Assembly (NCBI RefSeq): GCF_003600685.1
Contig: NZ_CP032084.1
Location: 2,046,001 to 2,110,000, forward strand
Source: Achromobacter sp. B7
Lineage (GTDB): Bacteria > Pseudomonadota > Gammaproteobacteria > Burkholderiales > Burkholderiaceae_B
DNA length: 64,000 bases
Direction of reading: 5' to 3'
How positions within the stretch are numbered: position 1 is the stretch's first letter; every line of letters starts with the position of its first letter. The notes below the pieces were generated by a model. The model worked only from the letters and a program-made list of their open reading frames with translations. It made no database searches and was not told where the DNA came from. Positions 9,019 through 18,071 of this stretch are shown here, piece by piece. The position numbers and the translations under genes were made by a program.

Positions 9019-9447
9019 TGCAGTCCCGCGTTGATTCCCTACGCCAAACCAGCACGGATCTTCGGACGACGGGGTAGTGCTTTTGGCCGACTGGCGGGGG
9101 CGAACCACAATAATTAATCTAGGGTTTGCCCTTCGTTCCTTTCGATTGTCAGTTACCTGAAAGGTTTAACTGTCAAATACTGCAAACGGGTGAACCGGGC
9201 GCTCCTGGCTTGGCGTATTCTTCTGGACATGCCGCGCTATCGTCTTGGCGCGGGAGGTAAAGGTTCAGGACAACGTCGCGCCCTCGCTTCGGCGGATCGC
9301 CGTCACGCGGGGCGGCGGCTTTTCGTCCTTCTGGTAACAAAAAGCATCAAGCATGCTGACGTGTAACGCGTATCCATCCATGAACCCAGTGCAACGGCAG
9401 GTCTGAACCGACGGCATTTGTTCCCAAGGCGCGGCCGGCAAAAAACC
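9019..9447. promoter_or_regulatory. 429-bp gap upstream of diguanylate cyclase; inverted repeat
   Basis: No gene is credible in this gap. It has an A/T-richer core around 9108-9185, and the imperfect inverted repeat TTGTCAGTTACC / GGTTTAACTGTCAA at 9146-9176 with a 5-nt centre. This could be an operator or promoter element for the diguanylate cyclase gene. I looked for the conserved GEMM riboswitch pattern and did not see it. Confidence 0.35.
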
Positions 9448-10689
9448 ATGACGACTTCTTTGTTCTTCCTGATGTGGGCGCTGGCCACGGCCTTGGCGCT
9501 ACCGTTGTTGCTGCCGTTCCAGTCGCGCGGGGTCAAGGGCGTGCGTGCGTTCATCGCCGCCAACACGCTGGCCGTGCTGGCGCTGCTGGCCTTCGCCGCC
9601 GCCAAGCTTGTGCCGCCGGGCGCCTACATCATGGCGTCGAACGCGGCTTGGGTATGCGCAATCAGCCTGGTGTATGTGGGCGTGCGCCAGTTCTTCGGGC
9701 TGCGGCCGCATATCGCGCGCACGTCCGGCGTCACGGCGGCGGGTGTGCTGGCCTTTGCGCTGCTGCTGTATGGCGCGGACCACCTGCCAGAACGCATGCT
9801 GCTCAATTCCGGCTTTACCTGCATCAGCGCGCTGCTGACCGGGCGGGTCATCTACCAGCAGCGCGCAAAGATCCGCACTCCCGGCGTGATGCTGTATCTG
9901 ATGCTGGCCATATTCGGGCTGGCGGCGCTGCACGCAACGCGGGTGGTGGTCTATGGGTTCGGTTTCGTGAAGCCCGTGTCCTTGCTTGAACCGTCATCCT
10001 GGGGGCTGTTCTTCATTGTGTGCGGTTCGGTGACGGTGCCGGCGCTGTTCCTGGCGTTGCTGCTGCTGGTGCAGACGTGGCTATCCGAGCAGATGCAGGC
10101 GGCCCTGACGTTCGACAGCCTGACGCACGCCTATTCCCGCCGCAGCATCCTGGATGAACTGGAACGCGAGTTGCAGCGCTGTAGCCGCTCCGGCGGTCCG
10201 CTGGCCGTGCTGGTGCTGGACATCGACCATTTCAAATCCATCAACGACCGCTACGGCCATGCGGCGGGCGACACCGCGCTGCGCCATTTCGCCAAGGTCG
10301 CGCAGCACGCCGTGCGCGGCGCCGACCGCTTCGGCCGCCTGGGCGGCGAGGAGTTCGTGCTGTTGATGGTGGACTGCGACCCGGCGCGGGCGCTGGTGCA
10401 CGCGCAGCGCGTCTGCGATGCACTGCGCGATACGCCGCTTTACCTGCAAGGGGTGGAAGTGCCCATGACCGCCAGCGGTGGTCTGGCCACGTACCAGCCC
10501 GGCGATAGCGCCGATGTGATCCTGGCGCGCGCCGACGTGGCGCTATACCGCGCCAAGGAGCAAGGGCGCGACCGGGTGGAAATGGCGTTTGGCGCGCGCG
10601 GCGCGGGCCGCGTGCACGTGGGCGGGCTGGCCGGCATGGCGCCAGCGGCGAACGCGCCGCTGGTGACTCATGAAGGCGCGGGGAACTAA
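9448..10689 (+). CDS. Membrane-bound GGDEF diguanylate cyclase
   Basis: A 413-residue inner-membrane enzyme that makes cyclic di-GMP from two GTP. The N-terminal 210 residues hold about six to seven hydrophobic helices with no named sensor domain that I can recognise. The GGDEF domain (about 225-390) has an intact GGEEF active site near residue 300 and an RxxD product-inhibition site (RGAD) five residues before it, so it should be active and feedback-inhibited. The ATG at 9448 was chosen; a TTG ten codons upstream is possible. The 3' end overlaps the convergent peptidase gene by 4 bp. Confidence 0.9.
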   Translation: MTTSLFFLMWALATALALPLLLPFQSRGVKGVRAFIAANTLAVLALLAFAAAKLVPPGAYIMASNAAWVCAISLVYVGVRQFFGLRPHIARTSGVTAAGVLAFALLLYGADHLPERMLLNSGFTCISALLTGRVIYQQRAKIRTPGVMLYLMLAIFGLAALHATRVVVYGFGFVKPVSLLEPSSWGLFFIVCGSVTVPALFLALLLLVQTWLSEQMQAALTFDSLTHAYSRRSILDELERELQRCSRSGGPLAVLVLDIDHFKSINDRYGHAAGDTALRHFAKVAQHAVRGADRFGRLGGEEFVLLMVDCDPARALVHAQRVCDALRDTPLYLQGVEVPMTASGGLATYQPGDSADVILARADVALYRAKEQGRDRVEMAFGARGAGRVHVGGLAGMAPAANAPLVTHEGAGN

Positions 10690-12605
10690 GGCTTGAGGTG
10701 TTCCGTCAGGAACTTTTCCATCGCTTCGTAGAACTCGAACTTGTTCTCGTCGTTGTGGAAACCGTGGCCTTCGTTGTCCTTGACCATGTATTCCACTTCA
10801 ACCCCGCGCGCCTTCAACGCCGCCACCATCTGGTCGCTTTCGTCTTTGGCCACGCGCGGGTCCTTGGCGCCTTGTGCAACGAACAGCGGCGTCTTGATCT
10901 TGTCCGCGTGCAGCGCGGGCGAGGTCGCGGCCAGCCGGTCCTTATCGCGTTCGGGGTGGCCGACCATGTCCTGCATCTTGTCCAGCATTGGCTTCCAGTA
11001 CGGCGGAATGGACTTCATGAACGTGAACAGATTGGACACGCCCACGTAGTCCACGGCCGCCGCGTACAAGTCCGGCGTGAACGTCACGCCAGCCAGCGTG
11101 GCGTAGCCGCCGTAGCTGGCGCCATAGATGCCGATACGCTTGGGGTCGGCGATGCCTTGCTTGACCAGCCACTGAACGCCATCGGTGATGTCGTCCTGCA
11201 TTTTCAGGCCCCATTGCCCGAAGCCGGCTTCCCAGAACGCGCGGCCATAACCCGTCGAACCCCGGAAGTTCATTTGCAGCACGCAGAAACCGCGGTTGGC
11301 CAGGAATTGCGTTTCGGGGTTGTAGCCCCAGCCGTCGCGTGCCCACGGCCCGCCGTGCGGGTTGACGATGCAAGGCAGGTTCTTGGGATCGCGGCCGGCG
11401 GGAAGCGTCAGGTAGCCGTGAATGGTCAGGCCGTCGCGGCTTTGGTAGCTGATGGGCCGCACTTGCGACATGTCGGCTTCCGGAATGGCCGGGTTGATGT
11501 CGGCCAGCTTGGTCAGCGTGTCGGTGTTGGCGTCGTACAAGTAGCGCGAGCCCGGCGTGCGGTCGTTGTAGGCCGCCACGATGAACACGGTTTCGTCGCG
11601 GTTGGACCCTTGCAGGGCGATGTCATAGCCCTTGAGCTTGTCGGACAGTTTCTTGAACAGCGCTTCGGACTGCGCGTCGAAGAACTTGTATTGCGGCTTG
11701 TCGGTCTGGTAGGCGGCCAGCGTCAGCACGCGGCGCTTGCGTGAGTAGCCCGCGCCGTCCAGGTCGACGGTGTCGGGCGTGAAGATCTCTTCTTCGACAT
11801 CCGGTTGTGCCGGGTCGATGACCACCAGCGACAGCTTGTCGCGGCCACGGTTGCTCAGGGCGTAGATCTTCTTGTCGTCGAACGTGAAGAACGACGGGCT
11901 GACGTTGGTGCGGTAATCGGTGGTGATCAGCGGGCGGAAGTCGGACGCTTCGTTGTCGCGGTAGAGCAGGGTGGTGTTCAGGCCGTCGCTGGTGACGGCG
12001 GCGCGCACCTTGCCCGCATGGTCGGTCTGCCAGCCCACGATGTTGCCCGGGTTCTGCGCCACCAGCACGGCGGCGCCGGTGTGGACGTTGACGCGGTAGA
12101 CGTCAAAGACCTCGGGGTTGCGTTGGTTGTGGCTGATCAGGACGTGGTCGGGGTCGTCTTCAAGATCGTCTTCGATGCTGGCGCGCGCGCCTTCATAGGG
12201 CGTCAGGTCGGTGATCTTGCCCGTCTTGGCGTTCACGGCCAGTACGTGGAAGTTCTCGTCGCCGCCAAAGTCCTTCTGATAGAGCACCACGTCGGCGCCC
12301 TTCCAGAAGTAGTTGGAGATATCGCGCGCGGTTTCGCTGGTCAGTTGGCGGGGTTCGCCCACCAGCTGGCTGCCTTGCAGCGGCTGCACGTAAATGTTCA
12401 TGCGGGCCGGGTTGCCGTCCACGCTGGTGGGCTGCATGAAGGCCAGGGTGCGGCCGTCGTCGGCCAGGCGGAAGAAGCCGCGTTCCGGGTTGCGGAAAAA
12501 GTCCTTCAGGGGATAGGCGCGGGGCGGGGGCTGGGTGGCGCAGGCGCCCAGCGTGGTGCCGACGATACTGGCGGCCAGAATGGTGCGCGTCATGAAGGAA
12601 AACAA
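10686..12605 (-). CDS. S9 family prolyl oligopeptidase-like lipoprotein
   Basis: A 639-residue serine peptidase of family S9 (acylaminoacyl-peptidase/DPP group). An N-terminal beta-propeller region (about 40-380) leads to an alpha/beta hydrolase domain with the nucleophile in GASYGG, the Asp in DPRVAKDE and the His in EGHGFH. The N-terminus has a signal peptide ending in the lipobox LGAC at about residues 18-21, so it is probably an exported lipoprotein. The start is a TTG at 12605: GGAGG (reverse strand, 12613-12617) lies 7 nt upstream of it, whereas the ATG four codons later has no properly spaced site. The substrate is unknown. Confidence 0.9.
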   Translation of the reverse strand: MFSFMTRTILAASIVGTTLGACATQPPPRAYPLKDFFRNPERGFFRLADDGRTLAFMQPTSVDGNPARMNIYVQPLQGSQLVGEPRQLTSETARDISNYFWKGADVVLYQKDFGGDENFHVLAVNAKTGKITDLTPYEGARASIEDDLEDDPDHVLISHNQRNPEVFDVYRVNVHTGAAVLVAQNPGNIVGWQTDHAGKVRAAVTSDGLNTTLLYRDNEASDFRPLITTDYRTNVSPSFFTFDDKKIYALSNRGRDKLSLVVIDPAQPDVEEEIFTPDTVDLDGAGYSRKRRVLTLAAYQTDKPQYKFFDAQSEALFKKLSDKLKGYDIALQGSNRDETVFIVAAYNDRTPGSRYLYDANTDTLTKLADINPAIPEADMSQVRPISYQSRDGLTIHGYLTLPAGRDPKNLPCIVNPHGGPWARDGWGYNPETQFLANRGFCVLQMNFRGSTGYGRAFWEAGFGQWGLKMQDDITDGVQWLVKQGIADPKRIGIYGASYGGYATLAGVTFTPDLYAAAVDYVGVSNLFTFMKSIPPYWKPMLDKMQDMVGHPERDKDRLAATSPALHADKIKTPLFVAQGAKDPRVAKDESDQMVAALKARGVEVEYMVKDNEGHGFHNDENKFEFYEAMEKFLTEHLKP

Positions 12606-12730
12606 GGCAGGACCTCCGCGATTTCAATGCGGTCGATAATGCCATAGTCGCGCGGGCGGTGTCGAACCGACCCCACTTATGCCGCCGTGCCGTTTGCGGG
12701 ATAATCGCGGCAATTCATCTGGAGAATTAC

Positions 12731-13186
12731 ATGTACAGGAATCTGGTCGCGGCATCGGCGCTGGCGCTGGGCCTGGCGGGTTGCTCGCTGGGCATCTCGC
12801 AGGACAGCGCATCCCCGCACAGCGAATTCAAGGCGCCGGTCGCGTTCAAGGACGCCTACGCCACCGTGATCCGGCAGTCGAACAACTGCCTGCGCAGCAC
12901 CGACAACGCCTATCGCGTGGTGTCCGACCTGAACGAGGCGGCGCAGTCGGGCGTGGTGCGCGTGCTGGCCCCATATACCGACAACGAAATGTCACGCGTG
13001 GACCTCAAGGCCAATGGCCCGGCAAGCACCGACGTGAAGATCGTGATGTGGGGCAAGGGCACCTGGGACGCCGCCGCGATGCGTGCCATGCAGGACGCCA
13101 TCTACTACAGCATCACGTCGTGCAGCACCTACATGCCGCTGGACCCGCGCCCGCCCGTCAAGCCGTCGCGCGACCTGCCCAACTGA
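12731..13186 (+). CDS. Small putative lipoprotein of unknown function
   Basis: A 151-residue protein with a signal peptide and a clear lipobox (LAGC at about 14-17), so it is probably anchored to a membrane facing the periplasm. The mature part has paired Cys residues (NNCLRS, TSCSTY) that could form a disulfide. I do not recognise a named family. The ATG at 12731 is preceded by GGAGA at 12721-12725. The final codons fall inside the first unit of a 25-27 bp tandem repeat that continues past the stop. Confidence 0.75.
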   Translation: MYRNLVAASALALGLAGCSLGISQDSASPHSEFKAPVAFKDAYATVIRQSNNCLRSTDNAYRVVSDLNEAAQSGVVRVLAPYTDNEMSRVDLKANGPASTDVKIVMWGKGTWDAAAMRAMQDAIYYSITSCSTYMPLDPRPPVKPSRDLPN

Positions 13187-13291
13187 GCGCCGTCGCGCGA
13201 CCTGCCCGACTCAGCGTCGCGCGCGACCTGTGCAACTAAGCGCCGCGCGCGACCTGTGCAACTTGCGCCGCGCGCGACCTGTGCAACTTGC
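13162..13291. repeat. 25-27 bp tandem repeat at lipoprotein gene end
   Basis: Five successive copies of GCCG(C/T)CGCGCGACCTG(C/T)(C/G)CAACT... with unit lengths 27, 27, 26, 25 and 25 bp, plus a partial sixth. The first copy contains the last codons and stop of the lipoprotein gene; later copies are non-coding and drift gradually, as expected for slippage expansion from the gene end. Confidence 0.8.
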
Positions 13292-13322
13292 GGCGCGCGT
13301 CACATCCCAAGGGCGGCGCCGT

Positions 13323-13745
13323 TCAATCGCCGCCCGGGCGGCGGCGGATGATCTTGAAGGTTGCCGTGGCGCGCGCCACCAGTTCGCCGTCGGCGCGTCG
13401 GATGTCGCCTTCACAGAAGGCGATGGACGCGCCCCGGCGCAGGCAGCGCGCTTCAATGACCAGGTCGCCCGTGCCGGGAGACAGGAACGTGGTGTTCATG
13501 TCGATGGTGGCCATGCCTTCGGTGGCATCGGCGGACCCGCGTGCCGCCGCGCTAAGGGTAAAGTCCAGCACGCTCATCAGCGTGCCGCCGTGCACGTCGC
13601 CCCGGCTGTTGGTCAGGTCCTGGCGCCACGGCAGGGTGGTGCGGGCGAATCCCGGCGCAACGCTCTCGGGCACCAGCCCGATGAAGTGCATGAAGGGTAT
13701 CGTCAGGCCGAAATAGTCAGTGGATGCAGGGGCAGAGGCGGTCAT
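13323..13745 (-). CDS. PaaI-family hotdog thioesterase
   Basis: A 140-residue hotdog-fold acyl-CoA thioesterase. The signature [19 protein letters not shown] matches the PaaI/DUF4442-type pattern in which the Asn and Gly-rich turn hold the thioester and an Asp lies in the following helix. The in-frame ATG at 13784 is possible, but it lies within an A/T-rich promoter-like stretch (TATATT at 13785-13790), so the ATG at 13745 is preferred. It is divergent from dinB. The substrate is probably an aryl- or medium-chain acyl-CoA, by family only. Confidence 0.8.
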   Translation of the reverse strand: MTASAPASTDYFGLTIPFMHFIGLVPESVAPGFARTTLPWRQDLTNSRGDVHGGTLMSVLDFTLSAAARGSADATEGMATIDMNTTFLSPGTGDLVIEARCLRRGASIAFCEGDIRRADGELVARATATFKIIRRRPGGD

Positions 13746-13846
13746 GAGCGTGGGCAAGATGGGTAAGCGGATAGAGCCGGTCATAATATATTTTTTTGCA
13801 GTGCCCGCCAGCGTGCAACGGCGACGGGCGCATCGTCTTCACTGGA

Positions 13847-14929
13847 ATGTCTGAACTCTTGCGCAAGATCGTGCATGTGGACATGGACGCGTTCTACGCA
13901 TCCGTGGAGCAGCGCGACAACCCCGACCTGCGCGGCAAGCCCGTGGTGGTGGCCTGGACCGGGCCGCGCTCGGTCGTCTGCGCGGCGTCCTACGAGGCGC
14001 GGCGCTTCGGCATTCATTCGGCCATGTCCGCCATCCGCGCCGAACGCCTGTGCCCGCAAGCCATCTACGTGCCGCCGGACTTCAACCGCTATCGCGAGGT
14101 GTCGCGCCAGATCCGGCAGATATTCGGCCGCCATACCGACTTGATCGAACCGCTGTCGCTGGACGAAGCCTATCTGGACGTGACGCATAACAAAGGCGGG
14201 CTGCCCTCGGCGACCGAAGTGGCTCAGGTCATCCGCCATCAGATCCGCGAAGAAACCGGCCTGACCGCGTCGGCCGGCATCGCGCCCAACAAATTCCTGG
14301 CCAAGATTGCCTCTGACTGGAACAAGCCCGACGGGCAGTTCGTCATCCGGCCCACGAAGGTGCTGGAATTTCTGCAACCGCTGCCAGTGCGCAAAGTGCC
14401 GGGAGTGGGCAAGGTGACGCAGGCGCGGCTGGAGCAGTTGGGCATCCACACGGTGGGCGACCTGGCCACGCACAGCCTGGAAGAACTGGCCCACTATTTC
14501 GGGCGCTACGGGCGCCGCCTGTACGAGCTGGCGCGCGGTATCGACGATCGCGAAGTGCAAACCGACCAGCCCTTGCAGCAGGTGTCGGCCGAGACCACGT
14601 TTTCGGAAGATATCCGGCTGGACGCGTTGGGCGATGCCATCGACCGCATGGCGGGCAAGGTGTGGGACCAGGCGTTGAAGAAAGGCGCGCTGGGGCGCAC
14701 GGTGGTCCTGAAGTTGAAGACCGACCGGTTTCGCATCCTGACGCGCAGCCAGACCAGCTTGAATCCGCCGGGGTCGGCGGCCGAACTGGCGGCGTTGGCC
14801 AGGCTGTTGTGCGAACGGGTGGAACTGCCGCCGGAAACGTTGTACCGGCTGGCAGGAGTCGGGATGAGCAATTTTGCCGATCCCGCCGAGCAGTCGCGCC
14901 AGCCCGATTTGTTCGGCGGCACGTTTTAA
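13847..14929 (+). CDS. dinB: DNA polymerase IV, Y family
   Basis: A 360-residue error-prone translesion polymerase. The catalytic acidic residues are in HVDMDAFYASVEQ (residues 9-21) and SLDEAYLDV (about 103-111), with the helix-hairpin-helix VRKVPGVGKVT in the middle and the little-finger domain afterwards. The C-terminus ends in QPDLFGG, a sliding-clamp binding motif of the QxxLF type. Length is normal for DinB. ATG at 13847 has a weak GGA upstream. I see no clear LexA box in the 100-bp divergent promoter region, so SOS control is not shown. Confidence 0.95.
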   Translation: MSELLRKIVHVDMDAFYASVEQRDNPDLRGKPVVVAWTGPRSVVCAASYEARRFGIHSAMSAIRAERLCPQAIYVPPDFNRYREVSRQIRQIFGRHTDLIEPLSLDEAYLDVTHNKGGLPSATEVAQVIRHQIREETGLTASAGIAPNKFLAKIASDWNKPDGQFVIRPTKVLEFLQPLPVRKVPGVGKVTQARLEQLGIHTVGDLATHSLEELAHYFGRYGRRLYELARGIDDREVQTDQPLQQVSAETTFSEDIRLDALGDAIDRMAGKVWDQALKKGALGRTVVLKLKTDRFRILTRSQTSLNPPGSAAELAALARLLCERVELPPETLYRLAGVGMSNFADPAEQSRQPDLFGGTF

Positions 14930-14944
14930 CTGCCCGGCGCCGGG

Positions 14945-15406
14945 TCAGGCCAGCCGGGCCTTGACCTGTTGCGACAACGCCGTCATGTCGGCGCGGCCGG
15001 CCAGCGCCTGCTTGAGCAGCGCCATGACCTTGCCCATCGCGGGCGCGCCCGTCACGCCTTGCGCGGCCACTTCGGCCAGCGCGGCGTCGATGGCGGCGGC
15101 CACTTCTTCAGGGCTTGCGGCCTGCGGCAAGAACTCTTGCAGCACCAGCAATTCGGCCTTTTCCTGTTCGGCGGTTTCCGTGCGCCCGGCTTGTTCGAAG
15201 GCGGCGATGGATTCGCGCCGTTGCTTGACCTGCTTTTCGATGATGGCGGTGATTTCGGCGTCGTTCAGGTCGCGGCGTTCGTCCACTTCCTTTTGCTTGA
15301 CGGCGGCCAGCAGGAAACGCAGGGTCGTCAGGCGTTCGGAAGCCTTGGCGCGCATGGCGTCCTTGACGGCATCGGACAGGCGGGTCTTGAGCGTAGCAGT
15401 GCTCAT
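14945..15406 (-). CDS. GatB/YqeY domain-containing protein
   Basis: A 153-residue cytosolic helical protein of the YqeY family, related to the tail domain of the GatB amidotransferase subunit. The family segments TTLRFLLAAVKQKEVDER and the C-terminal GKVM..LK are present. In many bacteria the gene follows rpsU; here it stands alone, convergent with dinB and with a 15-bp gap. It may act in tRNA-related processes, but the role is not established. The ATG at 15406 is preceded by AAAGGTT. Confidence 0.88.
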   Translation of the reverse strand: MSTATLKTRLSDAVKDAMRAKASERLTTLRFLLAAVKQKEVDERRDLNDAEITAIIEKQVKQRRESIAAFEQAGRTETAEQEKAELLVLQEFLPQAASPEEVAAAIDAALAEVAAQGVTGAPAMGKVMALLKQALAGRADMTALSQQVKARLA

Positions 15407-15508
15407 ATGTGAACCTTTTGGGTGGTGTTGCGGCAATTCGCAAGTGTAAATCGGGCGGGCCCGGATCGGGCCAGCATCTAGCCGGCGTCGGGCCGGCTTC
15501 GGCCCGGC

Positions 15509-15949
15509 TTACTTCACGCGGGCCAGATCCCCGCGCAGCGCCACGCCGGCCACCACGGCGCCCGCGTGGCACTCGTAGTCGGTCTTGCTGCTGGTTTCGT
15601 TTTTGCGATAGTAGCTGACGATGTTCGTCACGGCATTCGCGCCGGCCTTCTTGGCGGCTTCATGCAGCGAGATCACCGCCGATTGCGCCGCCCACAGGCA
15701 CGCTTCCGGGTCTTTCTTGGCAAACGCGTTGGTCTTGCGGTTGGTGACCACGTTGGCTTCCAGCACCTGGCCCTTCGGACCCGTGCCCGCCAGGTAGAAC
15801 TTGACGCTACCGTCGATCTTGCCGGCGGCCAGGGCGGCGTCGATGGCCGGTTGCAGGGGCAGGAAGACGGTGCGGTCGGCGGCCAGTACCTGGGTCGAGC
15901 AGGCCAGCGACAGGGACAGAGCGCCAAAGAGCTTGTGGGTGATCTTCAT
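15509..15949 (-). CDS. Small exported protein of unknown function
   Basis: A 146-residue periplasmic protein. It has a signal peptide with a probable cleavage after VLAA (about residue 24), and a mature domain with the conserved-looking segment AGANAVTNIVSYYRK and a C-terminal GAVVAGVALRG. Homologous proteins in beta-proteobacteria are often labelled 'excinuclease ATPase subunit', a misannotation: there is no nucleotide-binding motif. The domain vaguely resembles YbjQ-type folds. Two Cys residues (EACLW, YECHAG) may form a disulfide. A polypyrimidine 11-bp repeat precedes the gene. Confidence 0.75.
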   Translation of the reverse strand: MKITHKLFGALSLSLACSTQVLAADRTVFLPLQPAIDAALAAGKIDGSVKFYLAGTGPKGQVLEANVVTNRKTNAFAKKDPEACLWAAQSAVISLHEAAKKAGANAVTNIVSYYRKNETSSKTDYECHAGAVVAGVALRGDLARVK

Positions 15950-15980
15950 GAAGTGCGTTTTCCGAGAATGAAAGTTGGGA

Positions 15981-16056
15981 AGAAGGCAGAAAGAAGGCGA
16001 AAAGAAGGTGAAAAGAAGGTGAAAAGAAGGTGAAAAGTCGGTGAAAAAAGGCGAAT
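15981..16056. repeat. 11-bp tandem repeat in gene leader
   Basis: Seven 11-bp units, core AGAAGGTGAAA, lie in the gap between the end of the aryl polyene operon and the start of the small exported protein gene. The three central units are identical and the outer ones have drifted. On the reverse (coding) strand they make a C/T-only tract 32-107 nt upstream of the start codon. Confidence 0.85.
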
Positions 16057-16113
16057 GGACGGAACAGGTCAATGCCGACCCGGCAAGCCCGGCCAGGCAA
16101 CGCCCGACGCGGC

Positions 16114-17340
16114 TCAGGACCAGCGCCGGAAAATCAGTGAGGTGTTGATGCCGCCGAACGCGAAGTTATTGTTCATGACGTATTCGTTGCTCATGCGGCG
16201 GCCTTCGCCTTGCAGATAGTCCAGGTCGCCGCAACGCGGATCGATGTTGCGTAGATTCAGCGTGGGCGCGTACCAGTCGCGGTTCAACATCTCGATGCTG
16301 AACCACGACTCCAGCACGCCGCAGGCGCCCAGCGTGTGGCCCAGATAGCTTTTCTGCGTGCTGATCGGCATGCGCGCGCCAAACAGCGCGTGCGTGGCCT
16401 GCGTTTCAGCGATATCGCCTTGTTCGGTCGCGGTGCCGTGGCCGTTCACGTAGCCGATGGCTTCCGGCGGCAGGCCGGCGTCCGCCAGCGCCATCTGCAT
16501 GGCGACGCGCATGGTGGCCGCCTCGGGCCGCGTGATATGCGTGCCGTCCGAGTTGCTGCCGAATCCCACCACTTCCGCATGGATGTGCGCCCCGCGCGCC
16601 AGTGCATGGTCCAGCGATTCCAGCACCAGCATGCCGCTGCCTTCGCCGATGACCAGGCCGTCGCGGTCGCGGTCGTAAGGGCGCGGCGTCAGTTCCGGCG
16701 TGTCGTTCTGCTGGCTGGTGGCATACAGCGCGTCAAACACCAGCGCTTCGCTGGCGCACAGTTCTTCCGCGCCGCCGGCCAGCATCATGTCCTGGCGGCC
16801 ATAGCGGATGGCCTCGTAGGCGTAGCCGATGCCCTGGCTGCCCGAGGTGCAGGCGCTGGAGGTCGGAATGATGCGGCCCTTCAGCTCGAAGAAGATGCCC
16901 ACGTTGGCCGCCGTGGTGTGCGGCATCATGCGCACATAGGAATTGGCGTTCAGGTCGTCGGTGACGCCGTTCAGCAGCATGTTGCCGAACGCGCGGATCT
17001 CGGCGGTGCTGCCCACCGACGACCCGCACGCCACGCCCATGCGGCCATCGGTGATGCTGGGCTCGCCCAGCAACGACGCATCGGCCAGCGCCAACTCGGC
17101 GGCGCGCACGGCCAGTTGCGACACGCGGCCCATGCTGCGCAATTGCTTGCGCGTCCAGTGCGAGGGCACCTTGAAGTCTTCCACGGGCCCGGCCAGCCGC
17201 GTGTTCAGTTCGGCAAAGCGCGCCCAATCCGGCATGGCGCGGATGGCGCTGCGGCCCGATTCGAATGCTTGTTGCACGCTGGCCCAGTCCGAACCCAGCG
17301 CGCTGATGCCGGCCATGCCGGTGACCACAACCCGTTTCAT
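16114..17340 (-). CDS. APE beta-ketoacyl-ACP synthase (ApeR-like)
   Basis: A 408-residue KAS II/FabF-type condensing enzyme and the last gene of the aryl polyene operon. The active-site Cys is in SSACTSGSQG near residue 164, with His in VNGHGTATE near 297 and in LGHTLGACG near 334, so it should be catalytically competent. In aryl polyene clusters the ketosynthase in this position is proposed to perform priming or an extra elongation step. The ATG at 17340 shares one base with the stop of the upstream ketoreductase (TGATG); a GTG two codons earlier is possible. Confidence 0.9.
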   Translation of the reverse strand: MKRVVVTGMAGISALGSDWASVQQAFESGRSAIRAMPDWARFAELNTRLAGPVEDFKVPSHWTRKQLRSMGRVSQLAVRAAELALADASLLGEPSITDGRMGVACGSSVGSTAEIRAFGNMLLNGVTDDLNANSYVRMMPHTTAANVGIFFELKGRIIPTSSACTSGSQGIGYAYEAIRYGRQDMMLAGGAEELCASEALVFDALYATSQQNDTPELTPRPYDRDRDGLVIGEGSGMLVLESLDHALARGAHIHAEVVGFGSNSDGTHITRPEAATMRVAMQMALADAGLPPEAIGYVNGHGTATEQGDIAETQATHALFGARMPISTQKSYLGHTLGACGVLESWFSIEMLNRDWYAPTLNLRNIDPRCGDLDYLQGEGRRMSNEYVMNNNFAFGGINTSLIFRRWS

Positions 17341-18071
17341 CAGCACAACCCTCCGTTGACGGCGATGACCTGGCGCGTGATGTAGGCGGCGCCCGGCGAC
17401 ATCAGGAAGGCCACCGTGGCGGCCACCTCTTCGGGCTTGCCCATGCGCTGGGCCGGCACCGCTTTCAGAATTTCTTCCACGGGCACGTGCTCGTCGATCA
17501 TGTCGGTATCGATCAGGCCCGGCGCCACGCAGTTCACGGTGATCTGGCGCTTGGCCAGTTCAACGGCCAGCGCTTTGGCCGCCCCGATCAGCCCCGCCTT
17601 GGACGCGCTGTAGTTGACCTGGCCACGGTTGCCCACCAGCCCGGACACCGACGCCATGCAGACCACGCGGCCCGGCGCGCGGCGCCGGATCATGGGCATG
17701 GCCAGCGGGCTCAGCACGTTGTAGAAGCCGTCCAGGTTGGTGCGCATCACCTGGTCCCAGTCGTCGGCCGTCAAGGCCGGGAAGGCGCCGTCGCGTGTCA
17801 GTCCGGCGTTGAGCACCACGCCGTAATACGCGCCGTGCGCTTCTACGTCCGCTTGCAGCACGGTCGCGCACTGTGCACGGTCGGACACGTCGAATTGCAG
17901 CACGCGCGCCTGGCGGCCGCGCGCGATGACCTCTGCCTGCACGGCCTCGGCCTGTTCGCGTTGCTGGCGGCAGTGCAGGACAAGAGCGTGGCCGGCGTCG
18001 GCCAGTGCCAAGGCAATGGCGCGGCCGATGCCACGGCTTGATCCGGTTACAAGAATGGGGGCTGCGTTCAT
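17340..18071 (-). CDS. APE 3-ketoacyl-ACP reductase (FabG/ApeQ-like)
   Basis: A 243-residue short-chain dehydrogenase that reduces the beta-keto group of the growing polyene on its carrier protein with NADPH. The cofactor motif is TGSSRGIGRA (about 8-17), the catalytic triad is Ser in ASVSG, Tyr-x-x-x-Lys in YSASK, and Asn in LNAG. Start ATG at 18071 overlaps the stop of the dehydratase gene (ATGA). Length and motifs are standard for FabG. Dedicated KR genes inside the operon are typical of aryl polyene systems. Confidence 0.92.
   Translation of the reverse strand: MNAAPILVTGSSRGIGRAIALALADAGHALVLHCRQQREQAEAVQAEVIARGRQARVLQFDVSDRAQCATVLQADVEAHGAYYGVVLNAGLTRDGAFPALTADDWDQVMRTNLDGFYNVLSPLAMPMIRRRAPGRVVCMASVSGLVGNRGQVNYSASKAGLIGAAKALAVELAKRQITVNCVAPGLIDTDMIDEHVPVEEILKAVPAQRMGKPEEVAATVAFLMSPGAAYITRQVIAVNGGLC

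Noticed and set aside
9019..9447. Cyclic-di-GMP riboswitch upstream of the diguanylate cyclase
   Set aside because: I could not see the conserved GEMM core and paired stems, so there is no support.
13796..13846. LexA (SOS) box upstream of dinB
   Set aside because: No CTG-N10-CAG-type palindrome of proper spacing is visible in the divergent gap.
15480..15508. Terminator for the small exported protein gene
   Set aside because: A GGGCCG-GCTT-CGGCCC hairpin exists but there is no T-tract on the reverse strand, so it is not counted.
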